In this document: piece after piece, positions 51,324-61,652 of the stretch | Numbering within the stretch: the first letter of the stretch is position 1 | How the letters are laid out: every line of letters starts with the position of its first letter | Assembly: GCF_001417955.2 (NCBI RefSeq) | Contig: NZ_LKTM01000310.1 | Location: 124,001 to 188,000 of the forward strand | Direction: 5' to 3' | DNA length: 64,000 nucleotides | Source: Mycobacterium gordonae | Lineage (GTDB): Bacteria; Actinomycetota; Actinomycetes; Mycobacteriales; Mycobacteriaceae | The notes under the pieces: generated by a model | What the model was told of the DNA's origin: nothing | Seen by the model: the letters and a program-made list of their open reading frames with translations, nothing else | Database searches by the model: none | Position numbers and translations under genes: made by a program

Positions 51324-52739
51324 CTACTGATCGTCCGGAAGCCGGCGCAGGGCAGCCGCGAACATGGCGTCGGTGCCGTGCCGGTGCGGCCACAACTGCA
51401 CGTACGGACCCTCACCCAACCCGTCCACCGGTTCGAACAGCGGCCGGGTGTCGATGGCCTCCACCGGATGACGGCGCAGCGCGTCGGCGACCACTCCCAC
51501 CGTCTCGGCGAGGTGCGGCGAACAGGTCGCATACAGCACCACCCCACCGGGGCGGGTGAGCTTGATCGCGGCACCCAGCAGTTCGCGCTGCAACCGGGCC
51601 AGGGCCGGCACGTCGGACGGCTGGCGCCGCCAGCGCGCCTCTGGCCTACGGCGCAGCGCACCCAGCCCGGTGCAGGGCACGTCGACCAGAACGCGGTCGA
51701 AACCCGGCGCCAGGCCGGACTCCCGACCGTCCACCCGCAACACCTCGACCGGCAGCCCCCGGGTGTTCGCCACGACCAGGTCCGCCCGGTGCGCGGCGGG
51801 TTCCACCGCCGTCACGGAGGCTCCAGACTGCGCGCCGAGGGCGGCCAGCAGCGCGGTCTTGCCGCCGGGCCCGGCGCACAGGTCCAGCCAGCGCCCGGTG
51901 TCGCCATCGACCGGAGCCAGTGTCAGCGCCCGCGCCACCAACTGGCTGCCCTCGTCCTGCACCAGCGCCCGGGCCTCGCGGACCGGCTCCAGCTGCCCGG
52001 GGTCACCGCCGGACAGATACACCGCGTAGGGCGAGTACCGCCCGACGGTGCCGTGCACGGTCTCGGCGAGCTCGCCGGCCGTCAGCACCCCGGGGCGGGC
52101 CGCCAGGTGCACCAGGGGCCGTTCGTCGTCACTGGCCAGCACCGCGTCCAGCTCGCCGGCCGATGTTCCCAGGGCGTCGGCGAAGGCCTGAGCGATCCAG
52201 CGTGGGTGGGCGTGCACGAATGCCGCGTAGCCGACCGGGTCGTTGCGGGGGGCCAGTTCCTGCACCCAGGACTGCTCGTCTCGGCCCGAGATGGTGCGCA
52301 GCACACCATTGACGAAACCGGCTCGCGCCGAATCGAATTCGATGCCCGCCTGGTCGACGGTGGTGGAGACCGCGGCGTGCGCGTCCACCCGGGTGCGCAA
52401 CAGCTGATAGGCCCCCAGTCGCAGCAGGTCGAGCAGGACCGGATCGATGGTGTCCGGCGCCCGGCCGGCGGCGGCGGCGATGATCGCGTCCAACAGGCCG
52501 GCACTGCGGCATGTTCCGTAAGTGAGCTCGGTGGCGAACGCGGCGTCGCGGCCGGTGATCCCGCGTTCGCGTAGCAGCGCGGGCAGCACCAGGTTCGCGT
52601 AGGCATTGCGCTCGCTGACCGCCCGCAGCGCGTCGAACGCGGCGCGGCGGGCGGGGTCCAGGGGTTTGCGGCGCGGGCGGTGCGGAGGCTTCTGGGGTTT
52701 GCGGTCGGGACGCTTGCGGTAAGGCCGGTCCTGGGTCAT
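51324..52739 (-). CDS. rsmB: 16S rRNA m5C967 methyltransferase RsmB (Fmu/Sun)
   Basis: 471 residues from ATG 52739, which overlaps the fmt stop. Arg/Lys/Pro-rich N-terminus, NusB-like domain (about 30-160: [29 protein letters not shown]), then the methyltransferase domain with SAM motif [32 protein letters not shown] and the catalytic YATCSP. The open frame extends further upstream but that part lies within fmt. Confidence 0.95.
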   Translation of the reverse strand: MTQDRPYRKRPDRKPQKPPHRPRRKPLDPARRAAFDALRAVSERNAYANLVLPALLRERGITGRDAAFATELTYGTCRSAGLLDAIIAAAAGRAPDTIDPVLLDLLRLGAYQLLRTRVDAHAAVSTTVDQAGIEFDSARAGFVNGVLRTISGRDEQSWVQELAPRNDPVGYAAFVHAHPRWIAQAFADALGTSAGELDAVLASDDERPLVHLAARPGVLTAGELAETVHGTVGRYSPYAVYLSGGDPGQLEPVREARALVQDEGSQLVARALTLAPVDGDTGRWLDLCAGPGGKTALLAALGAQSGASVTAVEPAAHRADLVVANTRGLPVEVLRVDGRESGLAPGFDRVLVDVPCTGLGALRRRPEARWRRQPSDVPALARLQRELLGAAIKLTRPGGVVLYATCSPHLAETVGVVADALRRHPVEAIDTRPLFEPVDGLGEGPYVQLWPHRHGTDAMFAAALRRLPDDQ

Positions 52740-53668
52740 GAGGCACGGATCTCCGGGTCGAGCCGAGCACCCCGCGCCCAGTCGGCGGCGTTCATCGGCT
52801 TCTTCCCGGGCGGCTGTATCTGGCCCAGCCGGACCGGTTGCGAAGCGGTGCCGACCCACACACTCTTGCGGTCGACCTGAATCGCACCGGGTTCCAACGA
52901 CGCGTGGGCACCCGAATCCAGTTGTACCGGGCCGACTTTCACGCGTATGTCGCCGATCAGGGTCCAGGCGCCCGGGTTGGGCGTGACCGCGCGGATCCGC
53001 CGCTCGACCACCTGCGCCGGCAGGTCCCAGCGCACCCGGGCCTGCTCGACGGTGATCTTGGGCGCCAGGCTGACCCCGTCGACGGGTTGCGGGCGCGGCG
53101 TCAGCGCTTGATCGGCGATTCCGTCCAAAGTGCCCGCCAGCAGCTCCGCGCCCGAAACGGCCAGTCGCGCCAGCAGGTCGCCGGCCGTGTCGGTCGGCCG
53201 GATGGTCTCGGTGACAATGCCGTACACCGGCCCGGAGTCCAGGCTGGGCTCGATCTGGAAGGTGGTGGCCCCGGTGATGGTGTCGCCCGCCGCGATCGCG
53301 GCCTGCACCGGCGCGGCGCCGCGCCAGGCGGGCAGCAGCGAGAAGTGCAGGTTCACCCACCCGTGCGGGGGGACCGCGAGCAGCGCCTCACCAAGCAGCG
53401 CGCCGTAGGCCACCACCGCGCAACATTGCGGGGACAGTTCGGTCAGTTCGGCCACGAACTCCGGCGAGTTGGGTCGCGCCGGACGCAACACCGGAATGCC
53501 CCGATCCAGCGCCTCTCGCGCCACCGGCGACGGCTCGGGTGTACCGCGCCGCCCGGATGCCGCGTCGGGACGGGTCAAGACCGCGATGACCTCGTGGCGG
53601 GGCGAGTCGATAAGGCGACGCAGAGCGGGCAACGCGGGGTCGGGGGTACCGGCGAAGACGATGCGCAC
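52736..53668 (-). CDS. fmt: Methionyl-tRNA formyltransferase
   Basis: 310 residues. [16 protein letters not shown] at the start, formyltetrahydrofolate site [16 protein letters not shown] and [12 protein letters not shown] with the catalytic Asn-His-Asp set, and a C-terminal OB domain. It formylates initiator Met-tRNA. First gene of the fmt-rsmB-rpe-ribD run. A 139-bp gap separates it from the divergent methyltransferase gene. Confidence 0.97.
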   Translation of the reverse strand: MRIVFAGTPDPALPALRRLIDSPRHEVIAVLTRPDAASGRRGTPEPSPVAREALDRGIPVLRPARPNSPEFVAELTELSPQCCAVVAYGALLGEALLAVPPHGWVNLHFSLLPAWRGAAPVQAAIAAGDTITGATTFQIEPSLDSGPVYGIVTETIRPTDTAGDLLARLAVSGAELLAGTLDGIADQALTPRPQPVDGVSLAPKITVEQARVRWDLPAQVVERRIRAVTPNPGAWTLIGDIRVKVGPVQLDSGAHASLEPGAIQVDRKSVWVGTASQPVRLGQIQPPGKKPMNAADWARGARLDPEIRAS

Positions 53669-53807
53669 CGAGACAGTCTATGAACTCCCCCGATCCGGGG
53701 CGTCCGACAGCCCGACAGCGAAATCACAGCTAGTTACAAACTTGCCTATGCATACTGTGTCCGTACGCAATGAAATTGCACCCGCACTCCCCGCAAGGAG
53801 ATCCCCC

Positions 53808-54632
53808 ATGACGATCGAAACCCCGATTCGCGCCGACGAGGCACTCGAAGCCACCCACCGGGCCATGTGGGCCCTTGGCGATTACGCCCTGATGGCCGAA
53901 GAGGTGATGGCCCCACTGGGCCCCCTGCTGGTGGCCGCCGCTGGTATCGGACCGGGCGTCCGGGTGCTCGACGTCGCCGCGGGGTCAGGCAACATCTCGC
54001 TGCCCGCGGCCAGGACCGGCGCCTCCGTCACGTCGACCGACCTCACCCCGGAACTACTGCAACGCTCCCAGGCGCGGGCGTCGGCGGAGTGCCTGAAGTT
54101 GCACTACCAGGAGGCCAACGCGCAGGCACTTCCGTTCGGCGACAACACCTTCGACGCGGTGATCTCGGCGATCGGGGTGATGTTCGCCCCGGACCACCAG
54201 TGTGCAGCCGACGAGCTGGTCCGGGTGTGCCGGCCGGGTGGGACGATCGGCCTGATCAGCTGGACGCACGAGGGCTTTTTCGGCCGGATGCTGGCGACCA
54301 TCAGGCCCTACCGGCCCAGCCTGTCTTCGGACCTGCCACCGTCTGCCCTGTGGGGTCGTGAGGCCTACATCACGGGCTTACTCGGAGATCGCGTCACCGG
54401 CGTGGAGACGCGGCGCGGCCTGCTGGAGGTGACGCGCTTCGACGGCGCTCGAGAGGTGCACGACTACTTCAAGAACAATTACGGACCGACGATCGAGGCG
54501 TACGAGAACATCGGCGGGAACCACGTGCTGGCCGCCGAACTCGACGCTCAACTCGTCGAACTGGCCGACGAATACCTGACGAACGGCATCATGGAGTGGG
54601 AATACCTGCTGCTCACCGCCGAGAAACGCTGA
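53808..54632 (+). CDS. Class I SAM-dependent methyltransferase (Rv1403c/Rv1405c-like)
   Basis: 274 residues from ATG 53808 with AAGGAG upstream. Motif I VLDVAAGSGNISLPAA (about 51-66), acidic STDLTPELL at the end of strand 2, and ALPFGDNTFDAVISAIGVMF (motif II region). Same locus in M. tuberculosis has two such genes either side of the MarR regulator; only one is kept here. Substrate unknown, probably a small molecule or lipid. Convergent with the MarR gene. Upstream a short repeat AGTT-ACA-AACT at about 53731-53741 may be the regulator site. Confidence 0.87.
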   Translation: MTIETPIRADEALEATHRAMWALGDYALMAEEVMAPLGPLLVAAAGIGPGVRVLDVAAGSGNISLPAARTGASVTSTDLTPELLQRSQARASAECLKLHYQEANAQALPFGDNTFDAVISAIGVMFAPDHQCAADELVRVCRPGGTIGLISWTHEGFFGRMLATIRPYRPSLSSDLPPSALWGREAYITGLLGDRVTGVETRRGLLEVTRFDGAREVHDYFKNNYGPTIEAYENIGGNHVLAAELDAQLVELADEYLTNGIMEWEYLLLTAEKR

Positions 54633-54650
54633 CGCGAAGCGGCCCGGCGC

Positions 54651-55130
54651 TCACAGTTCGTGGAAGTCGACGTGAGCGTCGGGTTCGCCGCCGGCGGCGG
54701 TGAACGCGGTCAGCGCCCGGACCAGCCCGTGACGTTCCGCCGCCGGCATCTTCTCCACAATGCGGGCGATCTCGCTCCGCCGGTTGGCGGTCACCTTCGC
54801 AACGACTTCGCGGCCCCGCTTGGTGAGGGAAGCAAGCAATTCCCGACGCGAGGTCGGATGCGGCAGGCGGTCGATCAAACCGGCACTGACCAGGCGGTCG
54901 ACCATGCGACCAGTGGCCGAGGGCTGCACACCCAACGAAGTCGCCAGCGTCGCCAGATTCACCGGACCGCGATTGGACAGGATGACCAACGTGCGGAACT
55001 GCGGGATGGTGATCGTGTCGTCCACTGCCGCAATAGAATTCGCCGAAATTCCGACCAACAGCCGGGACGCTGTCAACAACGCGTCGGTGATCATGTCCAG
55101 CGACTCGGTCGTCGTGTTCTCTGTTGCCAT
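54651..55130 (-). CDS. MarR-family regulator (Rv1404-like)
   Basis: 159 residues from ATG 55130. Winged helix: TIPQFRTLVILSNRG, then NLATLATSLGVQPSATGRMVDRLVSAGLI (about 59-87, recognition helix PSATGRMVDRL) and the wing DRLPHPTSRRELLASLTKRG. In M. tuberculosis Rv1404 controls the adjacent methyltransferase genes; the same regulation is likely here. A palindrome lies 54 bp ahead of the start. Confidence 0.9.
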   Translation of the reverse strand: MATENTTTESLDMITDALLTASRLLVGISANSIAAVDDTITIPQFRTLVILSNRGPVNLATLATSLGVQPSATGRMVDRLVSAGLIDRLPHPTSRRELLASLTKRGREVVAKVTANRRSEIARIVEKMPAAERHGLVRALTAFTAAGGEPDAHVDFHEL

Positions 55131-55183
55131 CGAAGCCCCCTTTCCCCGGTGCCTAGCTAGAGCAAAGAAATTGTAACAGCCTC

Positions 55184-55197
55184 CTATTATCGAATAG
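55184..55197. promoter_or_regulatory. Palindrome CTATT-ATCG-AATAG in the marR promoter region
   Basis: In the 175-bp AT-rich gap between marR (start 55130) and priA (stop 55306). TTGTAAC nearby (about 55171-55177) recurs inverted as GTTACAA before the methyltransferase gene (near 53734), so a shared regulator site is possible. The rest of the gap holds nothing I can name. Confidence 0.35.
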
Positions 55198-55305
55198 TTT
55201 AATTGTTGCCTGGACATATAATTGCCAGCGGATTTTATTTGCGGGAGGCCGGCCGGCCCGGGCCACCCCCACCACGCGGCTGACCCAACCGTTCGTCGGT
55301 GAGGG

Positions 55306-57321
55306 TCAGCCGATGTGCAGCGGATCGATCTGAACCCTAACCGGGTCATGGGCCTGGCGGGCGCTGAGCACCCCGACGGCGCCGCGCAGCGCCGCCGCCA
55401 GCCGCAGTCCGTCCGCACGGCGGACCCGAACCAGCATCCTGGTGACCGCCGCGTCGGCCGCGATGCCCGCCGGGCGGCGAGCTCCCGCCGGTAGATCCAC
55501 CGGGCCCAGCAACTCCGCATGCTCGGGTAACCGCGCCTCCTCGAGCAGGGCGGCCACCGCGTCGGCGGTTCCGTCCAGGGCGGCGATGTGCACACTCGGC
55601 GGCAGACCCACCTCCGCGCGCGCGGCGAGCTCGGCGTCGGCGTGACCGACCGGGTCCCAGCGGATCAGCGACTGCACCGTCGGTAGCGCCGACTCCGCGA
55701 CCACCGTGACCACCCCGCCGTCACCGCGGGGCCGTACCAGGGCAGCGGCGTTCATCCACCGCCATAACGCGTCCTCGGCAGCACGCAGGTCCTGCCGTCC
55801 CAGCAGCGCCCAGGTGTCCAGCAGCAACGCGGCACCGTAGCCGTCCGCGGCACACGGTTCAGCGCCGGGGGTGGCGACCACCAGCGCCGGGCGTGCGGGC
55901 ACCTGCGACACGATGACGTCGCCCGCCGAGGTCACCACCGGCGTGCCCGGGAACGCCCTGCCGAGTTCCTCGGCCGTGCGCCGGGCGCCGACCACCACGG
56001 CGCGTACCGCATCCGACCCGCAACGGGCGCAGCGCAGTGCCGGATCAACCCGGCCACACCACCGGCACATCGCAGCGCCGCCGCGATCGGTCAGCGCCAG
56101 AGGGCCGGTGCAGTGCCGGCAACGTGCGATAGCCCGGCAGCGACCACACGCCAGCGACGGCACATAACCGCGCCGCGGCACCTGGACCAGCACCGGCGCC
56201 CCGGAGTCCAGCGCGGACCGGGCGGCACGCAGCGCGATGGACGGCAGGCGTGCGGTGTGCGCGGCCGGGTCGCGCTCATCGGCATATCCGCTGTCGTCCA
56301 GCGCCACCACTCGCGGCGTACGGGCGCGCACCACCGGCCGGGCCGCGATGACGTCCTGGGCCCACCCGCTGCGAACCAGCGCCTGAGCCTCGGCGGTGCG
56401 GGAGTAGCCGCCGATCAGCGCGGCGCAGCGCGCCTGATGGGCACGCAGCATCGCCACCTCGCGGGCATGGGGATAAGGCGCCCGCGGTTCGGCCAGACTG
56501 TCGTCGGCGTCCGACCACACCATGACCAGACCCAGATCGCTGACCGGCGCGAACACCGCACTGCGGGTACCGATCACCACGCGCGCGCTGCCGCGCAGCG
56601 CGGCCAGCCACCGCCGATACCGCGCCGCCGGGCCGAGTCCGGCCGACAGGGCCACCACGCTGGTCTCGTCGATCAGTCCCACCGCCGCGTGCCACAACGT
56701 GTCGAGATCACGCTGATCGGGCACGATCGCCAGCGCCGAGTGACCGGCCGCCACGGTCTGGGCGGCCGCCTCGGCGAACCGCTCCGCCCACTGCTCCCCC
56801 GGCAACGCCTGCCACACCGCGCGGGCGGCGCGGGACTGCGCCAGCGCATCCAGGAACTGACCACCGCGACCGTAGCTCTGCCAGCCGACAGGGTCTACCG
56901 GTTGCACCACCGGCAGGGCCGGGACCGCGGTGAGCTCCTTTTCGACCCTGGCATGCCGGGCCGGCACCGCCAGGCGCAACACGTCCGGCCTGGTGCCGGC
57001 GTAGCGGGCGGCGACCGCTTCGACCAGTCGCCGGATCTCCGGAGTGAGGACGGGTTCGGCGGACACCACCCGGTCCAGCCAGCCGAGCTTCCCCTGATGA
57101 TCGGTGTCGTTACGCCGTTCCAGGACGAACGCGTCGACCAGCCGACCGTGGAAACGCACCCGGACCCGCACCCCGGGCTGCGCGTCGTCGGACTGATCGG
57201 GTGCCACCAGGTAGTCGAATTCGCGATCGAGATGTGGCACCGACAGCATCGGCAGCACCCGGGCGATCGGCTCCACTTCGGCCACCGCACCGGCGGTATG
57301 CCGAATTGCGTTGTCAGACAT
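55306..57321 (-). CDS. priA: PriA-like primosomal protein without helicase motifs
   Basis: 671 residues from ATG 57321. N-terminal 3'-DNA-binding domain (ARVLPMLSVPHLDREFDYLV, then VRVRFHGRLVDAFVLE) and the central zinc domain (CGRCRAIARCRHC and CRWCGRVDPALRCARCG) are present. The Walker A motif expected around residue 205 is replaced by ALPGEQWAERF and the DEEH box by WSDADDS, so ATP-driven unwinding is unlikely. This degenerate form is usual for mycobacteria. It should still bind forked DNA for replication restart. Confidence 0.92.
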   Translation of the reverse strand: MSDNAIRHTAGAVAEVEPIARVLPMLSVPHLDREFDYLVAPDQSDDAQPGVRVRVRFHGRLVDAFVLERRNDTDHQGKLGWLDRVVSAEPVLTPEIRRLVEAVAARYAGTRPDVLRLAVPARHARVEKELTAVPALPVVQPVDPVGWQSYGRGGQFLDALAQSRAARAVWQALPGEQWAERFAEAAAQTVAAGHSALAIVPDQRDLDTLWHAAVGLIDETSVVALSAGLGPAARYRRWLAALRGSARVVIGTRSAVFAPVSDLGLVMVWSDADDSLAEPRAPYPHAREVAMLRAHQARCAALIGGYSRTAEAQALVRSGWAQDVIAARPVVRARTPRVVALDDSGYADERDPAAHTARLPSIALRAARSALDSGAPVLVQVPRRGYVPSLACGRCRAIARCRHCTGPLALTDRGGAAMCRWCGRVDPALRCARCGSDAVRAVVVGARRTAEELGRAFPGTPVVTSAGDVIVSQVPARPALVVATPGAEPCAADGYGAALLLDTWALLGRQDLRAAEDALWRWMNAAALVRPRGDGGVVTVVAESALPTVQSLIRWDPVGHADAELAARAEVGLPPSVHIAALDGTADAVAALLEEARLPEHAELLGPVDLPAGARRPAGIAADAAVTRMLVRVRRADGLRLAAALRGAVGVLSARQAHDPVRVQIDPLHIG

Positions 57322-57368
57322 GCTCTTTCTTGTCACGGTAGGTCCACCGTAACTGCGGGCAGCGACAA

Positions 57369-58094
57369 CTAGCTCTCGGCGGACGCGGCAACGTCGGTGC
57401 GACCGAAGAAGAAGCCGGCCGTGATCAGGATCTCGGCGGCTGCGTAGGACCACCAGATCGGCACCGCCAGCGCCTCGTTGCCCAGGATGAACCGGCTGAT
57501 GGCGATCATCGAATCCGAGGCCGCGAAGCACACAGCTCCCACGGCGGTCCAGATGGTGGGCAGCTTGGCCAGCAGCGCCGTGCACACCATCGCCGACAGC
57601 ACGGTGATGTAGACCGTCACCGGCAGGGTCAGGTTCTCCTTGCCGGTGTTCAGATGGGGCCAGAACCAGACCAGCATCGACACCGAGGCCAGCACCATGA
57701 CCGCGGCAGCTGCGACGCGTTGCCGGGTCGCAGCGATGTGAGGCACCAGCGCACCAAGAAAACAGATGTGCGCCAACAGGAATGACCCGAGTCCCAGGAC
57801 GAACGACATGGTCCACCACGGGATCGCCAGCAACCAGTCACCCCCGGCGGAGAACAGCAGCGCCGGCACCAGCCAGCGCCGCTCGCGGGTGACAGGATGT
57901 GCGAGGGCGGCGACCGTCAGCAGCAGCGCCATCGACGCCTTGAACGGCGGCTGCAGGATCCAGTGTCCGGTGAGTTCGCTGCCGGGCGGCAGATGCAGCG
58001 CGATGACCGTCAGGTAGACGCCGTAGGCGATTCCCGCCCAGCAGGCCGCCACCCAGCCGCCGACCATCAGACGGGATGCGTACGGTACGTCCAT
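57369..58094 (-). CDS. YhhN/TMEM86-family membrane protein (Rv1401-like)
   Basis: 241 residues from ATG 58094; an internal ATG at 58067 gives 232 residues. Seven or eight hydrophobic segments are visible, with [32 protein letters not shown] and [16 protein letters not shown], the last two containing the conserved acidic residues (GD, SD) of the YhhN/lysoplasmalogenase family. The mycobacterial function is unproven. Its first candidate start overlaps that of lipI on the other strand (CATG). Confidence 0.82.
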   Translation of the reverse strand: MDVPYASRLMVGGWVAACWAGIAYGVYLTVIALHLPPGSELTGHWILQPPFKASMALLLTVAALAHPVTRERRWLVPALLFSAGGDWLLAIPWWTMSFVLGLGSFLLAHICFLGALVPHIAATRQRVAAAAVMVLASVSMLVWFWPHLNTGKENLTLPVTVYITVLSAMVCTALLAKLPTIWTAVGAVCFAASDSMIAISRFILGNEALAVPIWWSYAAAEILITAGFFFGRTDVAASAES

Positions 58095-59058
58095 GCCGAA
58101 TTTCGACGACGCCGCCTTGCTTCGGGGTAACGAGAAACCCGGAGTCGATCCCATCCTGCTGAAGGTACTGGATGCGGTTCCATTCCGGCTATCAACCGAC
58201 GACGGAATCGATGCCGTGCGACAACGACTCCGCGACCTGCCGCGTCGCGCGTTACACCCCGAACTGCGCGTCGAAGACCGTGCCATCGACGGGCCCGGCG
58301 GACCCATCGACGTCAGAATATATTGGCCGCCAACGACATCCGTTGCGCCGGTGGTCCTGTTCTTTCACGGCGGCGGCTTCGTGATGGGCGACCTAGACAC
58401 TCACGACGGCACCTCGCGCCAGCACGCGGTGGGGGCCGACGCGATCGTCGTATCCGTCGACTACCGCCTGGCGCCCGAGCACCCCTACCCCGCCGCCATC
58501 GAGGATGCCTGGGCCGCAACGAAATGGGTGGCCGAGTTCGGGTCCGAGATCGGCGCCGACCCCAGCCGGATCGCCGTCGCCGGCGACTCGGCGGGCGGCA
58601 CCATTGCGGCGGCGGTGGCCCAACGGGCGCGTGACGAAGGCGCACCGGCCCTGGCGTTCCAGCTGCTGTGGTACCCATCCACGATGTGGGACTCGTCGCT
58701 GCCGTCTTTCACCGAGAACGCAAACGCGCTCATCCTGGACGCCAAGGCCATCGCCGACTTCTCCCGCTGGTATGCGGGCGAGGCAGACATGGCCAACCCA
58801 CCGGCCGCCATGGCTCCGGGACGGGCGGACAACTTCGCTGAGCTGCCGGCCGCCTATATCGCCGTCGCGGGCTTCGACCCGCTGCGCGACGACGGCATCA
58901 GGTACGGCGAACTGCTGGCCGGTGCCGGTGTCCCCACCGAGGTGCACAACGCCGAGACCATGGTGCACGGCTACGTCGGCTACGCCGGGGTGGTACCCGC
59001 TGCCACCGAAGCGATGGACCGGGGCCTGGCCGCACTGCGCGTTGCGCTGCACGGATAG
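58093..59058 (+). CDS. lipI: HSL-family carboxylesterase/lipase LipI
   Basis: 321 residues, close to the 320 of M. tuberculosis LipI. Alpha/beta-hydrolase of the hormone-sensitive-lipase group: oxyanion HGGG at 92-95, nucleophile Ser166 in GDSAGG, Asp262 in FDPLRDDG and His292 in VHGYVG. Hydrolyses short acyl esters. Tandem with its paralogue lipH, 25 bases apart. No ribosome site is visible before the ATG. Confidence 0.92.
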   Translation: MPNFDDAALLRGNEKPGVDPILLKVLDAVPFRLSTDDGIDAVRQRLRDLPRRALHPELRVEDRAIDGPGGPIDVRIYWPPTTSVAPVVLFFHGGGFVMGDLDTHDGTSRQHAVGADAIVVSVDYRLAPEHPYPAAIEDAWAATKWVAEFGSEIGADPSRIAVAGDSAGGTIAAAVAQRARDEGAPALAFQLLWYPSTMWDSSLPSFTENANALILDAKAIADFSRWYAGEADMANPPAAMAPGRADNFAELPAAYIAVAGFDPLRDDGIRYGELLAGAGVPTEVHNAETMVHGYVGYAGVVPAATEAMDRGLAALRVALHG

Positions 59059-59083
59059 TTGCCAGCGTGCATACCCTAGATCC

Positions 59084-60046
59084 ATGACGGACCCCACCGA
59101 TGCCCGACCGGAAATCGATCCGCTGCTGAAGATGCTGCTCGACGCCGTTCCCATGACCTTCAAAGCGTCCGACGGTGTCGAAGTTGCCCGCGCCCAGCTG
59201 GCCGCGTTGAAGGCGCCGCCGGAGTTGCTGCCGGACCTGCGGATCGAGGACCGCACGATCGGCTACGGCGAGCACGCCGACATTCCGGTACGGATCTACT
59301 GGCCGCCCACCGCCGCGCAGGACAACCTGCCGGTGGTCGTCTTCTATCACGGCGGCGGCTGGGCACTCGGTGACCTGGACACCCACGACCATGTCGCGCG
59401 CGCCCATGCCGTGGGCGCCGAGGCGATCGTGGTGTCGGTGGACTACCGCCTGGCCCCCGAGCACCCGCACCCGGCCGGAGTCGAGGACAGCTGGGCGGCG
59501 CTGCGCTGGGTCGGCGAGAACGCCGCCGAGCTCGGTGGTGACCCGAACCGGATCGCCGTGGCCGGGGATTCGGCCGGCGGCAATATCTCGGCGATCATGG
59601 CGCAGCTGGCCCGCGACCACGGCTCGCCGTCGGTGGTCTTTCAGCTGCTGTGGTATCCGTCGTGCATCGGCGACCGGACACTGCCGTCGTTCATCGAGAA
59701 CGCCAACGCCCACATCCTCGACGACGACGTCATCGACGCGTTCCTGAGTTGGTATGTCCCGCACCTCGACGTCAGCGATCACACCACCCTGCCGGTCAAC
59801 CTGGCGCCCGGTAATGGCGAGCTGGCCGGGCTGCCGCCGGCGTTCATCGGCACGGCCCACCACGACCCGCTGCGCGACGACGGTGGGCTGTATGCCGAGT
59901 TACTCAGCGCCGCAGGCGTTCCGGTGGAGTTGGTCAATGAGCCCAACATGGTGCACGGGTACGTCAGCTTCGGCCTGGTGGTGCCGGCCGCTGCCGAAGC
60001 GACCAACCGCGGCCTGGCCGCGCTGAAGAAGGCGTTGTACCCGTGA
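59084..60046 (+). CDS. lipH: HSL-family carboxylesterase/lipase LipH
   Basis: 320 residues (LipH of M. tuberculosis 319). HGGG at 89-92, nucleophile Ser163 in GDSAGG, Asp261 in HHDPLRDDG and His291 in VHGYVS. Sequence runs parallel to LipI over the whole length, an old tandem duplication. Its stop overlaps the start of the monooxygenase gene (GTGA), suggesting ester hydrolysis following Baeyer-Villiger oxidation. Confidence 0.93.
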   Translation: MTDPTDARPEIDPLLKMLLDAVPMTFKASDGVEVARAQLAALKAPPELLPDLRIEDRTIGYGEHADIPVRIYWPPTAAQDNLPVVVFYHGGGWALGDLDTHDHVARAHAVGAEAIVVSVDYRLAPEHPHPAGVEDSWAALRWVGENAAELGGDPNRIAVAGDSAGGNISAIMAQLARDHGSPSVVFQLLWYPSCIGDRTLPSFIENANAHILDDDVIDAFLSWYVPHLDVSDHTTLPVNLAPGNGELAGLPPAFIGTAHHDPLRDDGGLYAELLSAAGVPVELVNEPNMVHGYVSFGLVVPAAAEATNRGLAALKKALYP

Positions 60047-61536
60047 GCCGCGCAGATACCACACCCGATTACGAAGTCCTGATCGTCGGCGCCGGGTTCT
60101 CCGGCATCGGCGCCGCCATCAAGCTGGACGAGGCGGGATTCTCCGACTATCTGATCGTCGAGGCCGGCGACGGCGTCGGCGGCACCTGGTACTGGAACAC
60201 CTATCCCGGTATCGCCGTGGACATTCCGTCGTTCTCCTACCAGTTCTCCTTCGAGCAGAGCCCGGATTGGTCCCGCACCTACGCGCCCGGCCGGGAGCTG
60301 CGGGCCTACGCCGAGCACTGCGTGGAGAAGTACGGCATCCGGTCACGAATTCGCTTCAACACCAAAGTGATCGCGGCCGAGTTCGACGAGCAGCGGGGTC
60401 TGTGGCGGGTACAGACCGACCCGGACGGTGAGATCACGGCCCGCTACATCATCAGCGCCAGCGGCATCCTGACGGTGCCCAAGCTGCCCGACATCGACGG
60501 TGTCGATTCTTTCGACGGCATCACCATGCACACCGCGCGCTGGGACCACACCCAGGACCTGACCGGCAAGCGCGTCGGGATCATCGGCACCGGCGCCTCG
60601 GCCGTCCAGATCATCCCGGAGATCGCGCCGACCGTCTCGAGCCTCACCGTCTTTCAGCGCACCCCCATCTGGTGCTTCCCGAAGTTCGACCTTCCCCTGC
60701 CGGCGGCCGCCCGCTGGGCAATGCGGGTCCCCGGTGGCAAAGCGGTCCAGCGAGCGCTCAGCCAGGCCTTTGTCGAAGCGACCTTCCCGATCTCGGCGAA
60801 CTATTTCAAGGTGTTTCCGCTGGCCAAGTGGACGGCCGCGGCAGGTCGGCGCTTCCTGCGGCAAGAGGTCGACGACCCCACGGTGCGCGAGCAACTCACC
60901 CCGCAGTATGCGGTGGGCTGCAAGCGCCCGGGTTTCCACAACACCTACCTGTCCACGTTCAACCGGGACAACGTTCGGCTGGTCACCAGGCCGATCGAAA
61001 AGATCACCCCGTCATCGGTCGCGACGGATGACGGGACCCATTTCGACGTCGACGTCCTGATCCTGGCCACCGGCTTTAAGGTGATGGACAGCGACGACGT
61101 GCTGACCTACGCGGTCACCGGCGTCGGCGGGAAGTCGTTGAGCCGATTCTGGGACGAGCACCGCGCCCAGGCCTATGAGGGCGTCAGCATTCCGGGCTTC
61201 CCCAACTTCTTCGCGGTGTTCGGCCCCTACGGCTACGTCGGGTCGTCGTACTTCGCGCTGATCGAGACCCAGACTCACCACATCCTGCGTTGCCTGAAGC
61301 GGGCGCGCGCCGAGGGTGCGACGCGGGTGGAGGTCACCGAGGAGGCCAACGACCGCTATTTCGCCGAGATGATGCGCCGGCGCTACCGCCAGGTGTTCTG
61401 GCAGGACAGCTGCCGCCTGGCCAACAGCTACTACTTCAACAAGCACGGCGACGTTCCGATACGGCCCACGACGACGGTCGAAGCGCACTGGCGCAGTAGG
61501 CATTTCGATCTGGACGACTACCGGTACACGGGATAG
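60043..61536 (+). CDS. Flavin-containing Baeyer-Villiger-type monooxygenase (Rv1393c-like)
   Basis: 497 residues, GTG start. FAD Rossmann motif VGAGFSG at 15-21, the BVMO fingerprint FDGITMHTARWD at 157-168 (FxGxxxHxxxWD form), the NADPH Rossmann motif GTGASA at 182-187, and ILATGFKVMD later. Converts ketones to esters or lactones; coupled translation with lipH gives a ketone-to-ester-to-alcohol-and-acid sequence. Same neighbourhood as Rv1393c. Confidence 0.91.
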   Translation: MSRADTTPDYEVLIVGAGFSGIGAAIKLDEAGFSDYLIVEAGDGVGGTWYWNTYPGIAVDIPSFSYQFSFEQSPDWSRTYAPGRELRAYAEHCVEKYGIRSRIRFNTKVIAAEFDEQRGLWRVQTDPDGEITARYIISASGILTVPKLPDIDGVDSFDGITMHTARWDHTQDLTGKRVGIIGTGASAVQIIPEIAPTVSSLTVFQRTPIWCFPKFDLPLPAAARWAMRVPGGKAVQRALSQAFVEATFPISANYFKVFPLAKWTAAAGRRFLRQEVDDPTVREQLTPQYAVGCKRPGFHNTYLSTFNRDNVRLVTRPIEKITPSSVATDDGTHFDVDVLILATGFKVMDSDDVLTYAVTGVGGKSLSRFWDEHRAQAYEGVSIPGFPNFFAVFGPYGYVGSSYFALIETQTHHILRCLKRARAEGATRVEVTEEANDRYFAEMMRRRYRQVFWQDSCRLANSYYFNKHGDVPIRPTTTVEAHWRSRHFDLDDYRYTG

Positions 61537-61652
61537 GACCGCGCGGCATTCGCGACACTTAACCTAGGCACACGACACGCCGTGCTAGGTGTACCTGGTT
61601 TCAGTTTCGACGACGCCGTCGGCCGCCGCCGGCCTGCCGCTAGGCTTTGGCC

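Noticed and set aside
51324-53360. 678-residue version of RsmB extending into fmt
   Set aside because: The extension is the shadow of fmt; ATG 52739 with the ATGA overlap fits the known operon.
55306-57819. 837-residue version of PriA starting further upstream
   Set aside because: The extra N-terminal part is antisense to the YhhN-like gene and unlike PriA; MSDNAIRH at 57321 is the natural start.
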